The notes below the pieces were generated by a model. The model was not told the DNA's origin and ran no database searches. It saw nothing but the letters and a program-made list of their open reading frames with translations. 64,000 bases of DNA. It comes from Paenibacillus senegalensis JC66 (GTDB lineage Bacteria; Bacillota; Bacilli; Paenibacillales; NBRC-103111). The translations under genes and the position numbers were made by a program. Of this stretch, positions 1-7,852 are shown in pieces; position 1 is the stretch's first letter, and the number at the start of each line of letters is the position of its first letter. The DNA is taken from contig NZ_HE610959.1 of NCBI RefSeq assembly GCF_000285515.1, positions 343,233-407,232 of the forward strand, given 5' to 3'.

Positions 1-1242
1 CTCGAGCAGCCCCGCCTTTTCCGCCTCCGGCACCTTCGCAGCGGCATACTCCGCCAGCGCTGACGCCAGCTCGCTCTCCGCCCGCGCAACCTCCGCTTCG
101 TCTGTGGAACTATTATACGCTACAGCCTCAGCATCATCTATTGCAGCAGCTAAAGCAGCTCGGCTTGCCGCAGGGTACTGACCGGGGTCATTTCCCTCGC
201 GGGTGTCAGCAAGCAATGTATGTGCTTCCGAGATCCGTTCCCACAGATTCGCTTTCCCTTTACTGAAATCAAAAATAAATGCCGGAGCCAACGTCCCGTT
301 GCCGGCGGCATCGGCTGCGAAAATTTCGAATCTATTAATGCTTGACAGGATAGGAGCTTTAATAAAAAACCGGCCATCTTCATTATTAATACTTCCATCT
401 ACCCGGACAGGCCCGTTATCTTCATACTGCCCGTAGACTTCAACGGCTGAATAATCGCCCAGCACCTCAATCAGCAGGTCACAGATAATTCGGCCGCTTA
501 TCGTTACAGCATCCTCATCAACCATAATTGGAGGACGGTCCAATTGGGAATCCGGGGCACTAACATCGACTACAAAGGGCGATTGCTGGTTAATAATTGG
601 TCTTAAGTTATCAACAGTTCCATAAAAAGGGATGATAACATAGGGGCCTTCCGGCAAAAGTTTAATTTCATCGAGATCTGTTACGGTTCCATCCCATTCT
701 CTAATAGTATAGCCTCCTATGCTCATACCCGAATGAAATTCTACAATCGTCCCTGCCCAATTCATGCCTTCGAGAGTGTAGACATCCAGAGAAAAGTATT
801 CGGTGGGCTCGTTGATTCTAAATCGGATATCGGTTGTATCCTTTTCTCCATCATCATTCGGGGAAAAATAGACAGGATCTAACCTAATATCGGTGGCCAC
901 GTCCGGCTTGCTTGGCTCTTCCGCATCTTCCGGATTCCCTGATTCTTCTTGTTCCCCCGGGTCTTGTAAATTTTCCAAGGAAAAGAGCTCACCGTCTATA
1001 TGTAAGGAAAAGGCACTGTTACGGTCTGCTGAAATCCACGAGCTAATATCCTTATCGATACTTCCGCCATGCGCTGACCTATATTCCCTCACAACCTGCC
1101 AATCTATTTCATGATTACCTGCCAATCCTTGATAAAACGGGATGTCCATAGCTCTCCCGCTAGAAGGAAAAAAAAGAGTAAGAAATAATACAGATGCTAT
1201 CCAACATGATAGCCATTTGCCATATAAACGGTACTTATCCAT
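1..1242 (-). CDS. Secreted multi-domain surface protein with FIVAR-type repeat (3' end cut by window)
   Basis: The minus strand is open without a stop from ATG at 1242 to the window edge (414 codons, no stop codon reached). The start is preceded by AGGAGGA four bases upstream. Residues 1-31 form a signal peptide: basic start, hydrophobic core, then SSGRA. After a low-complexity acidic linker there is a segment with the YFSPNDDG motif, typical of extracellular beta-sandwich adhesion modules. A bacterial Ig-like stretch follows, and then a helical Ala/Glu-rich segment (last ~75 codons) resembling a FIVAR module. Function is inferred only: a cell-envelope or secreted carbohydrate- or matrix-associated protein. 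No catalytic domain is visible in the part present. Confidence 0.75.
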   Translation of the reverse strand, partial: MDKYRLYGKWLSCWIASVLFLTLFFPSSGRAMDIPFYQGLAGNHEIDWQVVREYRSAHGGSIDKDISSWISADRNSAFSLHIDGELFSLENLQDPGEQEESGNPEDAEEPSKPDVATDIRLDPVYFSPNDDGEKDTTDIRFRINEPTEYFSLDVYTLEGMNWAGTIVEFHSGMSIGGYTIREWDGTVTDLDEIKLLPEGPYVIIPFYGTVDNLRPIINQQSPFVVDVSAPDSQLDRPPIMVDEDAVTISGRIICDLLIEVLGDYSAVEVYGQYEDNGPVRVDGSINNEDGRFFIKAPILSSINRFEIFAADAAGNGTLAPAFIFDFSKGKANLWERISEAHTLLADTREGNDPGQYPAASRAALAAAIDDAEAVAYNSSTDEAEVARAESELASALAEYAAAKVPEAEKAGLLE

Positions 1243-1325
1243 ACATTCCTCCTGCTTGTAATCTTTTCTATTTTTAAAAGTGTCATTGTATCTAGTTCCT
1301 ATGATCTGATATCTATATATTTACT

Positions 1326-1487
1326 GGCTATATATCTAGCGGCTATATATCTAGGACTTATATACGGGGCTTATATATGGGGCTTATATATCTAGTGCTT
1401 ATATATCTGATGCTTATATATAGTGCCTATATATCTAGTGCTTATATATTTAGTACCTATACCTATAAATCTGGTGACTATGTATCG
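1326..1487. repeat. Degenerate TATATAT-rich tandem array
   Basis: About eleven imperfect 13-15 bp units of the form GGCTATATATCTAGT / GCTTATATATCTAGT follow one another upstream of the secreted-protein gene. The rest of the gap 1243-1998 is AT-rich. It holds a short inverted pair (TCCCAG/CTGGGA near 1770-1800) and otherwise nothing recognisable. Confidence 0.7.
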
Positions 1488-1998
1488 ACAATCGTGAACC
1501 ATTCTCGATAAAATATGCATGCTTATCTCGTAATATAAAATCTATCACCTCAATAACGAATCCGCTAGGATCAATGGTTCAGAATAATTAGCCGTCCACG
1601 CAAGATATTATTCTGGACAAGACTTCATCAGCTCTCTTTGCTTAACGAACCCGCGAAAAACTAATTGCGAAAACATTCTGGATAATAATCTCAATCCTGT
1701 ACTAAGGTACCATAGTGCTCTTTCGTCCGCAATAATCTAAATTATCTTTATAAGTCCTTTTTATTCCCAGCTTGTAGGCTTGTAAATACTGGGATTTTTC
1801 ACCGATCCGGTTCCATCATCCCTGCGTCTCTCCAAGCCATCCCCTTGACGCAAGAGCAACCAGGAGATATGATTAGGGTACTAACTATTTAGATGATATA
1901 TCGGCTTTTGTCAGACTTAGATGAACTGAGCTATTTTAGCCAAATCTAACCATACGTGAAGAATATGAATGAATGAGGAATTTAGAGGGGGCTGCAGA

Positions 1999-2421
1999 TT
2001 GATTGATAACGAGATTCGCGAGCTGCTGGTGAAGCTGAGCGCGCAGAGCCGCCGCAATTATGCCGGAGCGCTGCGGCAATATAATATTCATGTAGGCCAG
2101 GATCACGCCTTATGTCAATTGTGGCTGGAGGAAGGAATTACTCAGCTCGAGCTTAGTGAACGGCTTGGCTGTGAACCGCCTACCGTTACGAATATGATAA
2201 AGAAGCTGGAAGAATACGGCCTCGTATATCGCAAAAAAGATGCCCAAGATGGCAGAATAACCCGGGTTTATTTGACAGAAGAAGGACGAAGCTTGCGGCA
2301 GCCTATTCAACAAATGTGGAAAAAGCAGCAGGACAAACTGCTGGAGGGGATTGTGCTGGAAGAAAGAATGCTTCTTCGCCGTCTGCTTCAGCAGATGGTC
2401 AAAAACATCACACCCGAATAG
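1999..2421 (+). CDS. MarR-family transcriptional regulator
   Basis: Winged-helix regulator of about 140 residues. The core LSERLGCEPPTVTNMIKKLEEYGLV is the MarR recognition helix region (quoted here only as LSERLGCEPPTVTNMIKKL), followed by the wing with the D-x-R-x-T-R-V pattern and a helical C terminus for dimerisation. Start choice: an ATG lies at 1969, but the in-frame TTG at 1999 has GGGGG seven bases upstream and gives the usual family N terminus (IDNEIRELL), so 1999 is preferred. It is followed after 74 bp by a luciferase-like monooxygenase on the same strand, so it probably regulates that gene. The ligand is unknown. Confidence 0.85.
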   Translation: MIDNEIRELLVKLSAQSRRNYAGALRQYNIHVGQDHALCQLWLEEGITQLELSERLGCEPPTVTNMIKKLEEYGLVYRKKDAQDGRITRVYLTEEGRSLRQPIQQMWKKQQDKLLEGIVLEERMLLRRLLQQMVKNITPE

Positions 2422-2495
2422 CATTCCTATTCGAATAAAGACTTTTACTGCAAGCAATTAATTAGCAACCTAAACTTTAACAAAGGATGATTGCT

Positions 2496-3542
2496 ATGAT
2501 CGAGCAAACAAGAAGCAGCCGCTCATCCAGCCGACTGAAGCTTTCCATTCTAGATCTGGCCACCATTTACGACGGAGATTCCCCTCATCAAACGCTGCAG
2601 CATTCGACGGAGCTGGTACAGTTAGCTGATCGCCTGGGGTATACCCGCTACTGGTTTGCGGAACATCATAACACCAAATACCAGATGAGCACCTCCCCCG
2701 AATTGTTAAGCGCCCACGCTGCTGCATTAACGGGCCGAATCCGGATTGGATCAGGGGGCATTATGCTGCCGAATCACAGTCCGCTGAAAGTCGCCGAGAA
2801 TTTCTCCCTGCTTGAAGCTCTCCATCCGGGACGAATTGATCTCGGGATAGGGCGTGCACCTGGCACCGACGGACTAACAGCTCTTGCCTTGCGCAGGTCG
2901 CGGGAAGCTGTGACAACCTACGATTTTCCCGAGCAGCTGGATGAACTGCTGTCTTATTTTTCCCGCTCTTTTGCAGAGACTCATCCGTTCAGGAACATCA
3001 CGCCATCCCCTTCCGCAGATTTAATACCTGCTCTTTATCTGCTGGGCTCGAGCGACGGGGGAATGCAGTTTGCCGCTAAGCACGGGCTTGGCTTTGCATT
3101 CGCGGCGCACATCACTCCCCACTTGGCAATCCCTATGCTACGCGCTTACCGCCAATATTTTCGCCCTTCTGCATATTTGCAGGAACCGAAAGGCATCCTG
3201 TCCTTGGTTGTCATTGCGGCAGAAACTGAAGAGGAAGCCCGGTATTTAGCAGGGCCGGCGGAGCTGCAATGGGCCCGTTGGGGAAGCGGAACATTCCACT
3301 TGGCTCCGCCTACTTTAGAAGAAGCCGCAGCGCATGTGTACACATCTCACGAAGAGAGCGTCCGCCGTGAAAACGAAGGAAGATTCGTAATTGGATCCAT
3401 TGAGCAGGTCGTAGAAAAGCTGCAGACACTGGCTCATGAAGCCGAAGTCGATGAAATTATGGTGCTGAATATGTTGACTGAACGAAGCAGTCGTCACCGT
3501 TCATATACGCTGTTGGCTGAGGCTTTTCAGTTGGCCCCCTAA
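2496..3542 (+). CDS. LLM-class flavin-dependent oxidoreductase
   Basis: About 348 residues with the bacterial luciferase-like TIM-barrel pattern: RYWFAEHH near residue 55, GSGGIMLPNHSPL, then HPGRIDLGIGRAPG, and a C-terminal RFVIGSIEQV motif. Proteins of this family are FMNH2- or F420-dependent monooxygenases or close relatives; the single-gene YvbT/YwbC-like group is the nearest type by pattern. The ATG at 2487 overlaps the ribosome site AAAGGATGA, so 2496 is chosen. It lies just downstream of a MarR gene, suggesting an inducible detoxification or oxidation unit. The substrate cannot be read from the sequence. Confidence 0.88.
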   Translation: MIEQTRSSRSSSRLKLSILDLATIYDGDSPHQTLQHSTELVQLADRLGYTRYWFAEHHNTKYQMSTSPELLSAHAAALTGRIRIGSGGIMLPNHSPLKVAENFSLLEALHPGRIDLGIGRAPGTDGLTALALRRSREAVTTYDFPEQLDELLSYFSRSFAETHPFRNITPSPSADLIPALYLLGSSDGGMQFAAKHGLGFAFAAHITPHLAIPMLRAYRQYFRPSAYLQEPKGILSLVVIAAETEEEARYLAGPAELQWARWGSGTFHLAPPTLEEAAAHVYTSHEESVRRENEGRFVIGSIEQVVEKLQTLAHEAEVDEIMVLNMLTERSSRHRSYTLLAEAFQLAP

Positions 3543-3564
3543 CCAGGTAGGCAAGAGTTGACAT

Positions 3565-3653
3565 GCTTCTAACAGCTGTGATTGCTTCTACTGATCGCCT
3601 GCTTCTAACAGCTGTAACTGCTTCTACTGATCGCCTGCTTCTACTGTTTGCCT
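3565..3653. repeat. 36-bp tandem repeat, two copies plus a partial third
   Basis: Two adjacent 36-bp units (3565-3600 and 3601-3636) beginning GCTTCTAACAGCTGT differ at two positions. A partial third unit follows. The array lies in the gap behind the monooxygenase gene. Confidence 0.85.
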
Positions 3654-3680
3654 GTGTTTTTCCCAGTTTAACAGTTCAAT

Positions 3681-3735
3681 CCCACATCGACCGACCCCTG
3701 TGAGAAAGAGCACCACACGCTGGGAGTTCGCGTGT
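3681..3735 (+). repeat. Dispersed repeat family B, divergent copy
   Basis: This stretch contains CGACCGACCCCTGTGAG, then GAGCACCACACGCTGGGAG. It aligns loosely with copies at 6521-6583 and 37806-37856. It ends in a short CACACGC/GCGTGT hairpin, 40 bases upstream of the NTF2-like gene. Confidence 0.45.
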
Positions 3736-3775
3736 ATGTGATGGTGAAAATCGGACCTTAAAGGAGGCTGCTCTA

Positions 3776-4198
3776 ATGAAGAATACAGTATACAGTGATG
3801 GTGTTTCATTCCAAAAGCCGCGGATGACTGCCCCGACAAACTGCGGCAACTCTCCACGGCAGGAGCTTCTGCTTGAACTGACTTCAGCATTCTCCGCTCA
3901 CAATATCCAAGCCATAAATACTGCCTTTTTTTCTGACCAAATGATTTGGAAACTGGCAGGAAGTCACAGCTTGCTTGGGAAACAATCAGTGCTGGATAAC
4001 TATAAGCAGGTATGGCCGGCCGGTATCGAGGAATTGCTTATTCAGCACATCATTACTCATGGCAAAACGGCTTCAGTAAATGGTGAGCTTATGATGAAGG
4101 GTGGCTCACGGCTCTTTTTCTGTGATATTTATGTTTTCAGCAGTGCCGGTAATAAGTCACCAATCAGTGAAATCACCTCATACCGGGTCCGCCATTGA
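3776..4198 (+). CDS. SnoaL/NTF2-like domain protein
   Basis: A 140-residue protein preceded by AAAGGAGG at good spacing. The pattern of N-terminal helices, then FFSDQMIWKLAGSH and LLGKQSVLDNYKQVWP, then strands ending FFCDIYVF and ISEITSYR fits the cone-shaped NTF2/SnoaL fold (the GXhhGhxxhxxY-like segment after the first strand is typical). Members bind or isomerise small hydrophobic molecules; many have no known reaction. It stands alone and follows family B repeat DNA. Specific function unknown. Confidence 0.7.
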   Translation: MKNTVYSDGVSFQKPRMTAPTNCGNSPRQELLLELTSAFSAHNIQAINTAFFSDQMIWKLAGSHSLLGKQSVLDNYKQVWPAGIEELLIQHIITHGKTASVNGELMMKGGSRLFFCDIYVFSSAGNKSPISEITSYRVRH

Positions 4199-4283
4199 AC
4201 ACTATACCATTAACGAATTAAGCTTCTTAATCTGGCTTTAAAAGAAGTCAAAGAAGCCAAAGAGCCAGTGAGCAGCCTGCTGC

Positions 4284-4473
4284 GAATTCTAACGCTCGCG
4301 GTGGTCCTTATTTAGTAAAATCAGGCGGTTAAAAATTGTAACGCTTGCCACTTATTTTGCTCAGATCGCGGTTTTCAGCGCCAATTGTCACAAATAAGAG
4401 CGAGGATGAGCGTTAGAAATTTAATCCCTGCTTTTTCGTCTGAATAAGAGCGAGGGCGAGCGTTAGCGCAGGG
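4284..4473. repeat. Dispersed repeat family A, copy 1
   Basis: Begins GAATTCTAACGCTCGC and ends AATAAGAGCGAGGGCGAGCGTTAG, with an internal AAATAAGAGCGAGGATGAGCG. The ends are near reverse complements, so a long folded structure is possible. Copies recur at 19700-19850 and 44083-44180. The remaining gap to 4587 holds degenerate GGACATCACGCTGGGCA-like units. Confidence 0.85.
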
Positions 4474-4587
4474 CACCTTGCATCAATGTCTGAAGAACAG
4501 ACATCACGCTGGGCACATCGCGCGGATTGTCCCGCGGCGCACGTCGCGGACTTTCCCGCAGTATACAACTTGGGAATAAGTAATCGC

Positions 4588-5652
4588 TTATACCGCGCCT
4601 TGAGCTGTGCTATACATTTGTTTGCGCAGCTCACGGTTTCTTTCATCAAACACTTCATTGTGGGAAGATACACGGCCATAAGCTGTAGCTTCCGGCTCAA
4701 TGAAGAGCTTTGCCTTATTCACAGCGTTGGCTGCGTCCTGGAAAGCGCCTGCGATTAGATGAAGCTTTCCTTCATGGTGGAGCACATCGCCGGCAGCAAA
4801 CAGCCCGGGAACGGATGTCTCACTCATCGGTGTGCCGGCCACATAGTATTCGTTAGCCATTTCAATATTTAACGGACTATTATGAATCAATTCTTTATCT
4901 CTTTCATATCCATGATTAATTATGACATCATCCACGGTTAGCTGAATCGGAGTGCCATCCTCAGCCTTCAGCTCAACTCTGTCGATTGTCTCATGATTAG
5001 GGGCAGCAATCAGCTTCTCTATCGTGGTGTTGAACAGGCATTCCACGGAACTGGCCATCAATTTATGAATGACAGCCTCGTGGCCTTTCAATTTATCCTT
5101 GCGGTAGGTTAAGTAGATTTTAGCTGCCAGGGGCTCCAATTCTGTTGCCCAATCGATGGCGGCATTGCCGCCCCCTGAAATCAGCACCGTTTTCCCGCGA
5201 AAACGTTCCAGAGATTTCACTGTATAGTGGAGATTGGAAACTTCAAATCTCTCCGCCCCTTCAATATCCAGCTTGATCGGTCTGAGAATACCACCGCCAA
5301 CAGCCAGGATGACGGTTCTGGAATAGTGAAGCGCGCCGGATAGAGTATGGAGTATGAACGTACCCTCATCGTCCTTGGTGATCGATACGACTTTTTCTCC
5401 TAACACGACCTCCGGATCAAACGTCATCCCTTGAGCGACAATCTGCTCAATCAATTGCGCTCCCGTAATCGGGGTTAGTCCCCCGACGTCCCAGATAAGC
5501 TTTTCCGGGTATACATGAACCTTTCCGCCGAGTACAGGTTGAAACTCGATTACTTTGGTGGACATTCCCCGCAGCCCGCTGTAAAATGCTGCAAACATAC
5601 CTGCGGGACCCCCGCCAATAATCGTTACATCCTTAATTTCCTTTGTTTCCAT
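4588..5652 (-). CDS. Ferredoxin/flavodoxin-NADP(+) reductase, thioredoxin-reductase-like type
   Basis: About 354 residues with two Rossmann motifs: VTIIGGGPAGMFAAFYSG at the N terminus (FAD) and VLISGGGNAAIDWA in the middle (NADPH). GLFAAGDVLHHEGK near the C terminus contacts FAD. The CxxC pair of true thioredoxin reductases is absent, placing it in the YcgT/YumC-type ferredoxin-NADP reductases. The start at 5652 has AAGGAGAGAG upstream; a further ATG at 5694 lacks a site. A near-perfect Fur box lies 207 bp upstream (5859-5877), matching the known iron control of B. subtilis ycgT. Its likely role is supplying electrons for iron release or iron-stress metabolism. Confidence 0.9.
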   Translation of the reverse strand: METKEIKDVTIIGGGPAGMFAAFYSGLRGMSTKVIEFQPVLGGKVHVYPEKLIWDVGGLTPITGAQLIEQIVAQGMTFDPEVVLGEKVVSITKDDEGTFILHTLSGALHYSRTVILAVGGGILRPIKLDIEGAERFEVSNLHYTVKSLERFRGKTVLISGGGNAAIDWATELEPLAAKIYLTYRKDKLKGHEAVIHKLMASSVECLFNTTIEKLIAAPNHETIDRVELKAEDGTPIQLTVDDVIINHGYERDKELIHNSPLNIEMANEYYVAGTPMSETSVPGLFAAGDVLHHEGKLHLIAGAFQDAANAVNKAKLFIEPEATAYGRVSSHNEVFDERNRELRKQMYSTAQGAV

Positions 5653-5710
5653 ACGGGTTGCTCTCTCCTTATGCTTCCTGTAAATGGATGACACCTATTA
5701 TTAGAAAGCG

Positions 5711-5826
5711 TTTTTGCTTACATCCTTGAGACATCCTTGAGACGCATTTTTGCTTACATCCTTGAGACTTTCATAGCCATAGCTCATGCTAATGGCTAAT
5801 GGCTCATAGCTGATGCTAATGGCTGA
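5711..5826. repeat. Degenerate short repeats in reductase leader
   Basis: CATCCTTGAGAC occurs three times and GCTAATGGCT-like units several times between the Fur box and the reductase start. This lengthens the untranslated leader to about 200 bases. Confidence 0.7.
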
Positions 5827-5858
5827 TTATCGAAACAAATGCTAACCGGGTTTTCTGT

Positions 5859-5877
5859 GATAATGATAATCGTTATC
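5859..5877. promoter_or_regulatory. Fur box
   Basis: GATAATGATAATCGTTATC matches the classical 19-bp Fur consensus at 18 of 19 positions. It lies between the divergent reductase gene (minus) and CBS-domain gene (plus). A Fur gene is present at 10603-11088. Confidence 0.85.
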
Positions 5878-6087
5878 ATTAAGATCAGCATAGCAAATGT
5901 TTTTCTTATTTGCAATCCCTGTTGGAAATTCCTTCTCATGACCGGCGGCTTACAAAACTTTTAAAGCGATATGATGAACAAAATCAGCTGAAAATCATGC
6001 ATCATGTTTAGCCAAAAGATCGTAAATATGGTTTAATAAAAGAACTAAACCTCGCGAACTGATTAAATCAAAGGAGAGATCGCCTAT

Positions 6088-6492
6088 ATGGAAGTATCCG
6101 CTTTTTTATTTCCTAAGGATCAGGTTTCCTATATTACGACATCACTTTCCATGCTGGAGGCCATGGAACAGTTGGAGCAGCACTCCTACTCAGCCATTCC
6201 TATCATTGATTCCGACGGAAAATATGTGGGCACCCTTTCCGAAGGAGACCTGCTCTGGAAATTGAAAAATACGCCCGGGTTGTCTTTTGACGGACTGCGA
6301 GATGTCCCCGTAAGCGACATCCAAAGGCATGTGCATAACGAATGCGTCAATATTAATGCCGATATGGAAGACATGCTTACTCTTGCTGCCGACCAGAACT
6401 TCGTACCTGTGGTTGACGATCAAGGAGTATTTCTGGGCATCATCCGACGAAAGGACATTATCGAATACTACACGCGCAGTATTACTGATTGA
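6088..6492 (+). CDS. CBS-pair domain protein
   Basis: A 134-residue stand-alone CBS pair. CBS1 covers about residues 8-60 (SAIPIIDSDGKYVGTLSEGDLLW) and CBS2 about 75-130 (FVPVVDDQGVFLGIIRRKDII); these motifs are cited at their cores only, IPIIDSDGKYVGTLSEGDLL and FVPVVDDQGVFLGIIRRKD. Such modules bind adenine nucleotides; the size resembles c-di-AMP-binding DarB/CbpB proteins, but identity with those is not shown. AAAGGAGAG precedes the ATG. The gene ends in a strong hairpin at 6601-6636. It may share the Fur box region with the divergent reductase, which would be unusual for this family. Confidence 0.85.
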   Translation: MEVSAFLFPKDQVSYITTSLSMLEAMEQLEQHSYSAIPIIDSDGKYVGTLSEGDLLWKLKNTPGLSFDGLRDVPVSDIQRHVHNECVNINADMEDMLTLAADQNFVPVVDDQGVFLGIIRRKDIIEYYTRSITD

Positions 6493-6520
6493 ATATTGAT
6501 CAAGATGGGGATGTCTCATC

Positions 6521-6583
6521 ATGTGGCCGATCGACCTCCGTCACGCAGCGAAACACCGCGCGCTGGGAGCCGCTCGCGGCGCG
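6521..6583 (+). repeat. Dispersed repeat family B, copy 2
   Basis: The core CCGTCACGCAGCGAAACACC, then GCGCGCTGGGAGC, is shared with 27160-27206 (minus) and 37806-37856. Here it lies in the 3' region of the CBS-domain gene, before the terminator, and can form a GC-rich hairpin at its 3' end. Confidence 0.7.
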
Positions 6584-6600
6584 AAAAGACTGCATTTCAG

Positions 6601-6636
6601 AGAACCGTTTGTTCTTACTACAAGCGGTTCTTTTTT
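6601..6636 (+). terminator. Rho-independent terminator after CBS gene
   Basis: AGAACCGTTTGT pairs with ACAAGCGGTTCT across a 7-base loop (one G-T pair), followed by six T. Confidence 0.85.
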
Positions 6637-6689
6637 ATGTCCTTTTTTTTGTTCTTTTTACGACGTGTCTTCCGGGCATGCTTAGGGAT

Positions 6690-6719
6690 GCATGAATTCC
6701 GGGCTTTCGGCTCACAATA
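6690..6719 (+). promoter_or_regulatory. Candidate sigma-G-type promoter of the ger operon
   Basis: GCATG, 18 bp, CACAATA. This fits the forespore sigma-G pattern GMATR-N18-CATWHTA with one mismatch in the -10 box. It lies 40 bp before the first ger start codon, where forespore expression is expected for germinant receptors. Confidence 0.45.
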
Positions 6720-6758
6720 TGAAAATATTGGCGCAGTGCCGGAGGGGGGAGCAACGTC

Positions 6759-7694
6759 ATGAATAACGCGAAAGAAATCACCATACTCCAAACCCTGTTT
6801 CTAATAATCACTGCCGTCGGCTTCTCTAATCACGTGACCATCATCCCTATGCTGCTGCAGGCCGGTCTTCGTGATTCGTGGCTCAGTGTGCTGCTTACTT
6901 ACCTTATCCTCAACGTCTGGCTGATTATCCCGTTTTATATATCCAAAAAAATTGGCAAACAATCTATGTACGAATGGCTCAAAAGCCATTATTCCCGTTG
7001 GCTGGCCTATTTCTTTGTTGGACTTGTTGCAATTTATATGCTGTCGATCGCGGCTATTACCATTAAAGAAACGACAACCTGGGTAGCCATTACTTATTTG
7101 CCGTATACCCCGGACATCGTCATCGCGCTCGGCTTGATTCTAATCTGCATCTTTATCGCCGGGTCCGGGCTGCAATCATTAGCCATTACGGCCGGTATAT
7201 TGCTGCCAGTGGTGTGGCTATTGGGTTATTTTGTTATGTCCGCCAACTTTTTGTACAAGGATTATTCCCGTCTGCTGCCCGTACTTGCAGAAGGTGCCGG
7301 GCCAGTCATGCACACCATGCTATACGCGGGCGGCGGTTTCATTGAATTGATCCTTGTTCTGTTTATTAACCACAGCATATCAAGGCCAATGAGGATGATT
7401 CACTGGCTCATACTGGCTTTTATCATTACCGGACTAACTCTCGGCCCCTTAATGGGGGCAATAGCCACTTACGGCCCTATAGAAGCCGCCAACCAAAGAT
7501 ACCCGGCCTTTGAACAATGGAGGCTTGTTGTCGTCGGCAAGTACATTGCCCATGTAGACTTCTTCGCATTGTATCAATGGCTGTCCGGGGCCTTGATTCG
7601 GATCGGGCTGGCGCTGTTTATTATACTTGACCTCATCCGGCCCAAAAACCGGAAAAGCAAGCTTGTCAGTCTGCTCCTTCTCACTTTTTTTTAA
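6759..7694 (+). CDS. gerAB: Spore germination permease, GerAB type (frameshifted near 3' end)
   Basis: The B subunit of a GerA-type nutrient germinant receptor, an APC-superfamily inner-membrane protein of the spore. The 311 codons present give about eight or nine hydrophobic helices, starting TLFLIITAVGF, with a good GGAGGGGGG site upstream. Family members are about 360 residues. The frame stops in a run of eight T at 7685-7692, but one extra T would continue the same protein for 52 further codons to the TGA at 7850-7852, which overlaps the next gene. The gene is therefore interrupted by an apparent one-base deletion. The order here is B-A-C rather than the common A-B-C. Confidence 0.85.
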   Translation: MNNAKEITILQTLFLIITAVGFSNHVTIIPMLLQAGLRDSWLSVLLTYLILNVWLIIPFYISKKIGKQSMYEWLKSHYSRWLAYFFVGLVAIYMLSIAAITIKETTTWVAITYLPYTPDIVIALGLILICIFIAGSGLQSLAITAGILLPVVWLLGYFVMSANFLYKDYSRLLPVLAEGAGPVMHTMLYAGGGFIELILVLFINHSISRPMRMIHWLILAFIITGLTLGPLMGAIATYGPIEAANQRYPAFEQWRLVVVGKYIAHVDFFALYQWLSGALIRIGLALFIILDLIRPKNRKSKLVSLLLLTFF

Positions 7695-7852
7695 TTGGTA
7701 TCATCATGCTGCCAATCAGTGATATGACCTATGTCAATTGGATAGCAAACTTCTATTACCCTGTTACTCTTACCGTCATGCTGGCTCTTTCCTTCATCCT
7801 GGCATGCCTTGTTCTAATCCACTCTTTCCGGAAAGGGAGGGAAGCTTCTTGA
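7695..7852 (+). pseudogene. Out-of-frame C-terminal part of the GerAB-type permease
   Basis: In the frame one base off the upstream part, this reads IGIIMLPISDMTYVNWIANF, then a hydrophobic final helix and a basic tail ending GREAS. This is the expected GerAB C terminus. It has no start of its own. Its stop overlaps the TTG start of the A subunit (TTGA), the coupling expected of an intact ger operon. Confidence 0.8.
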
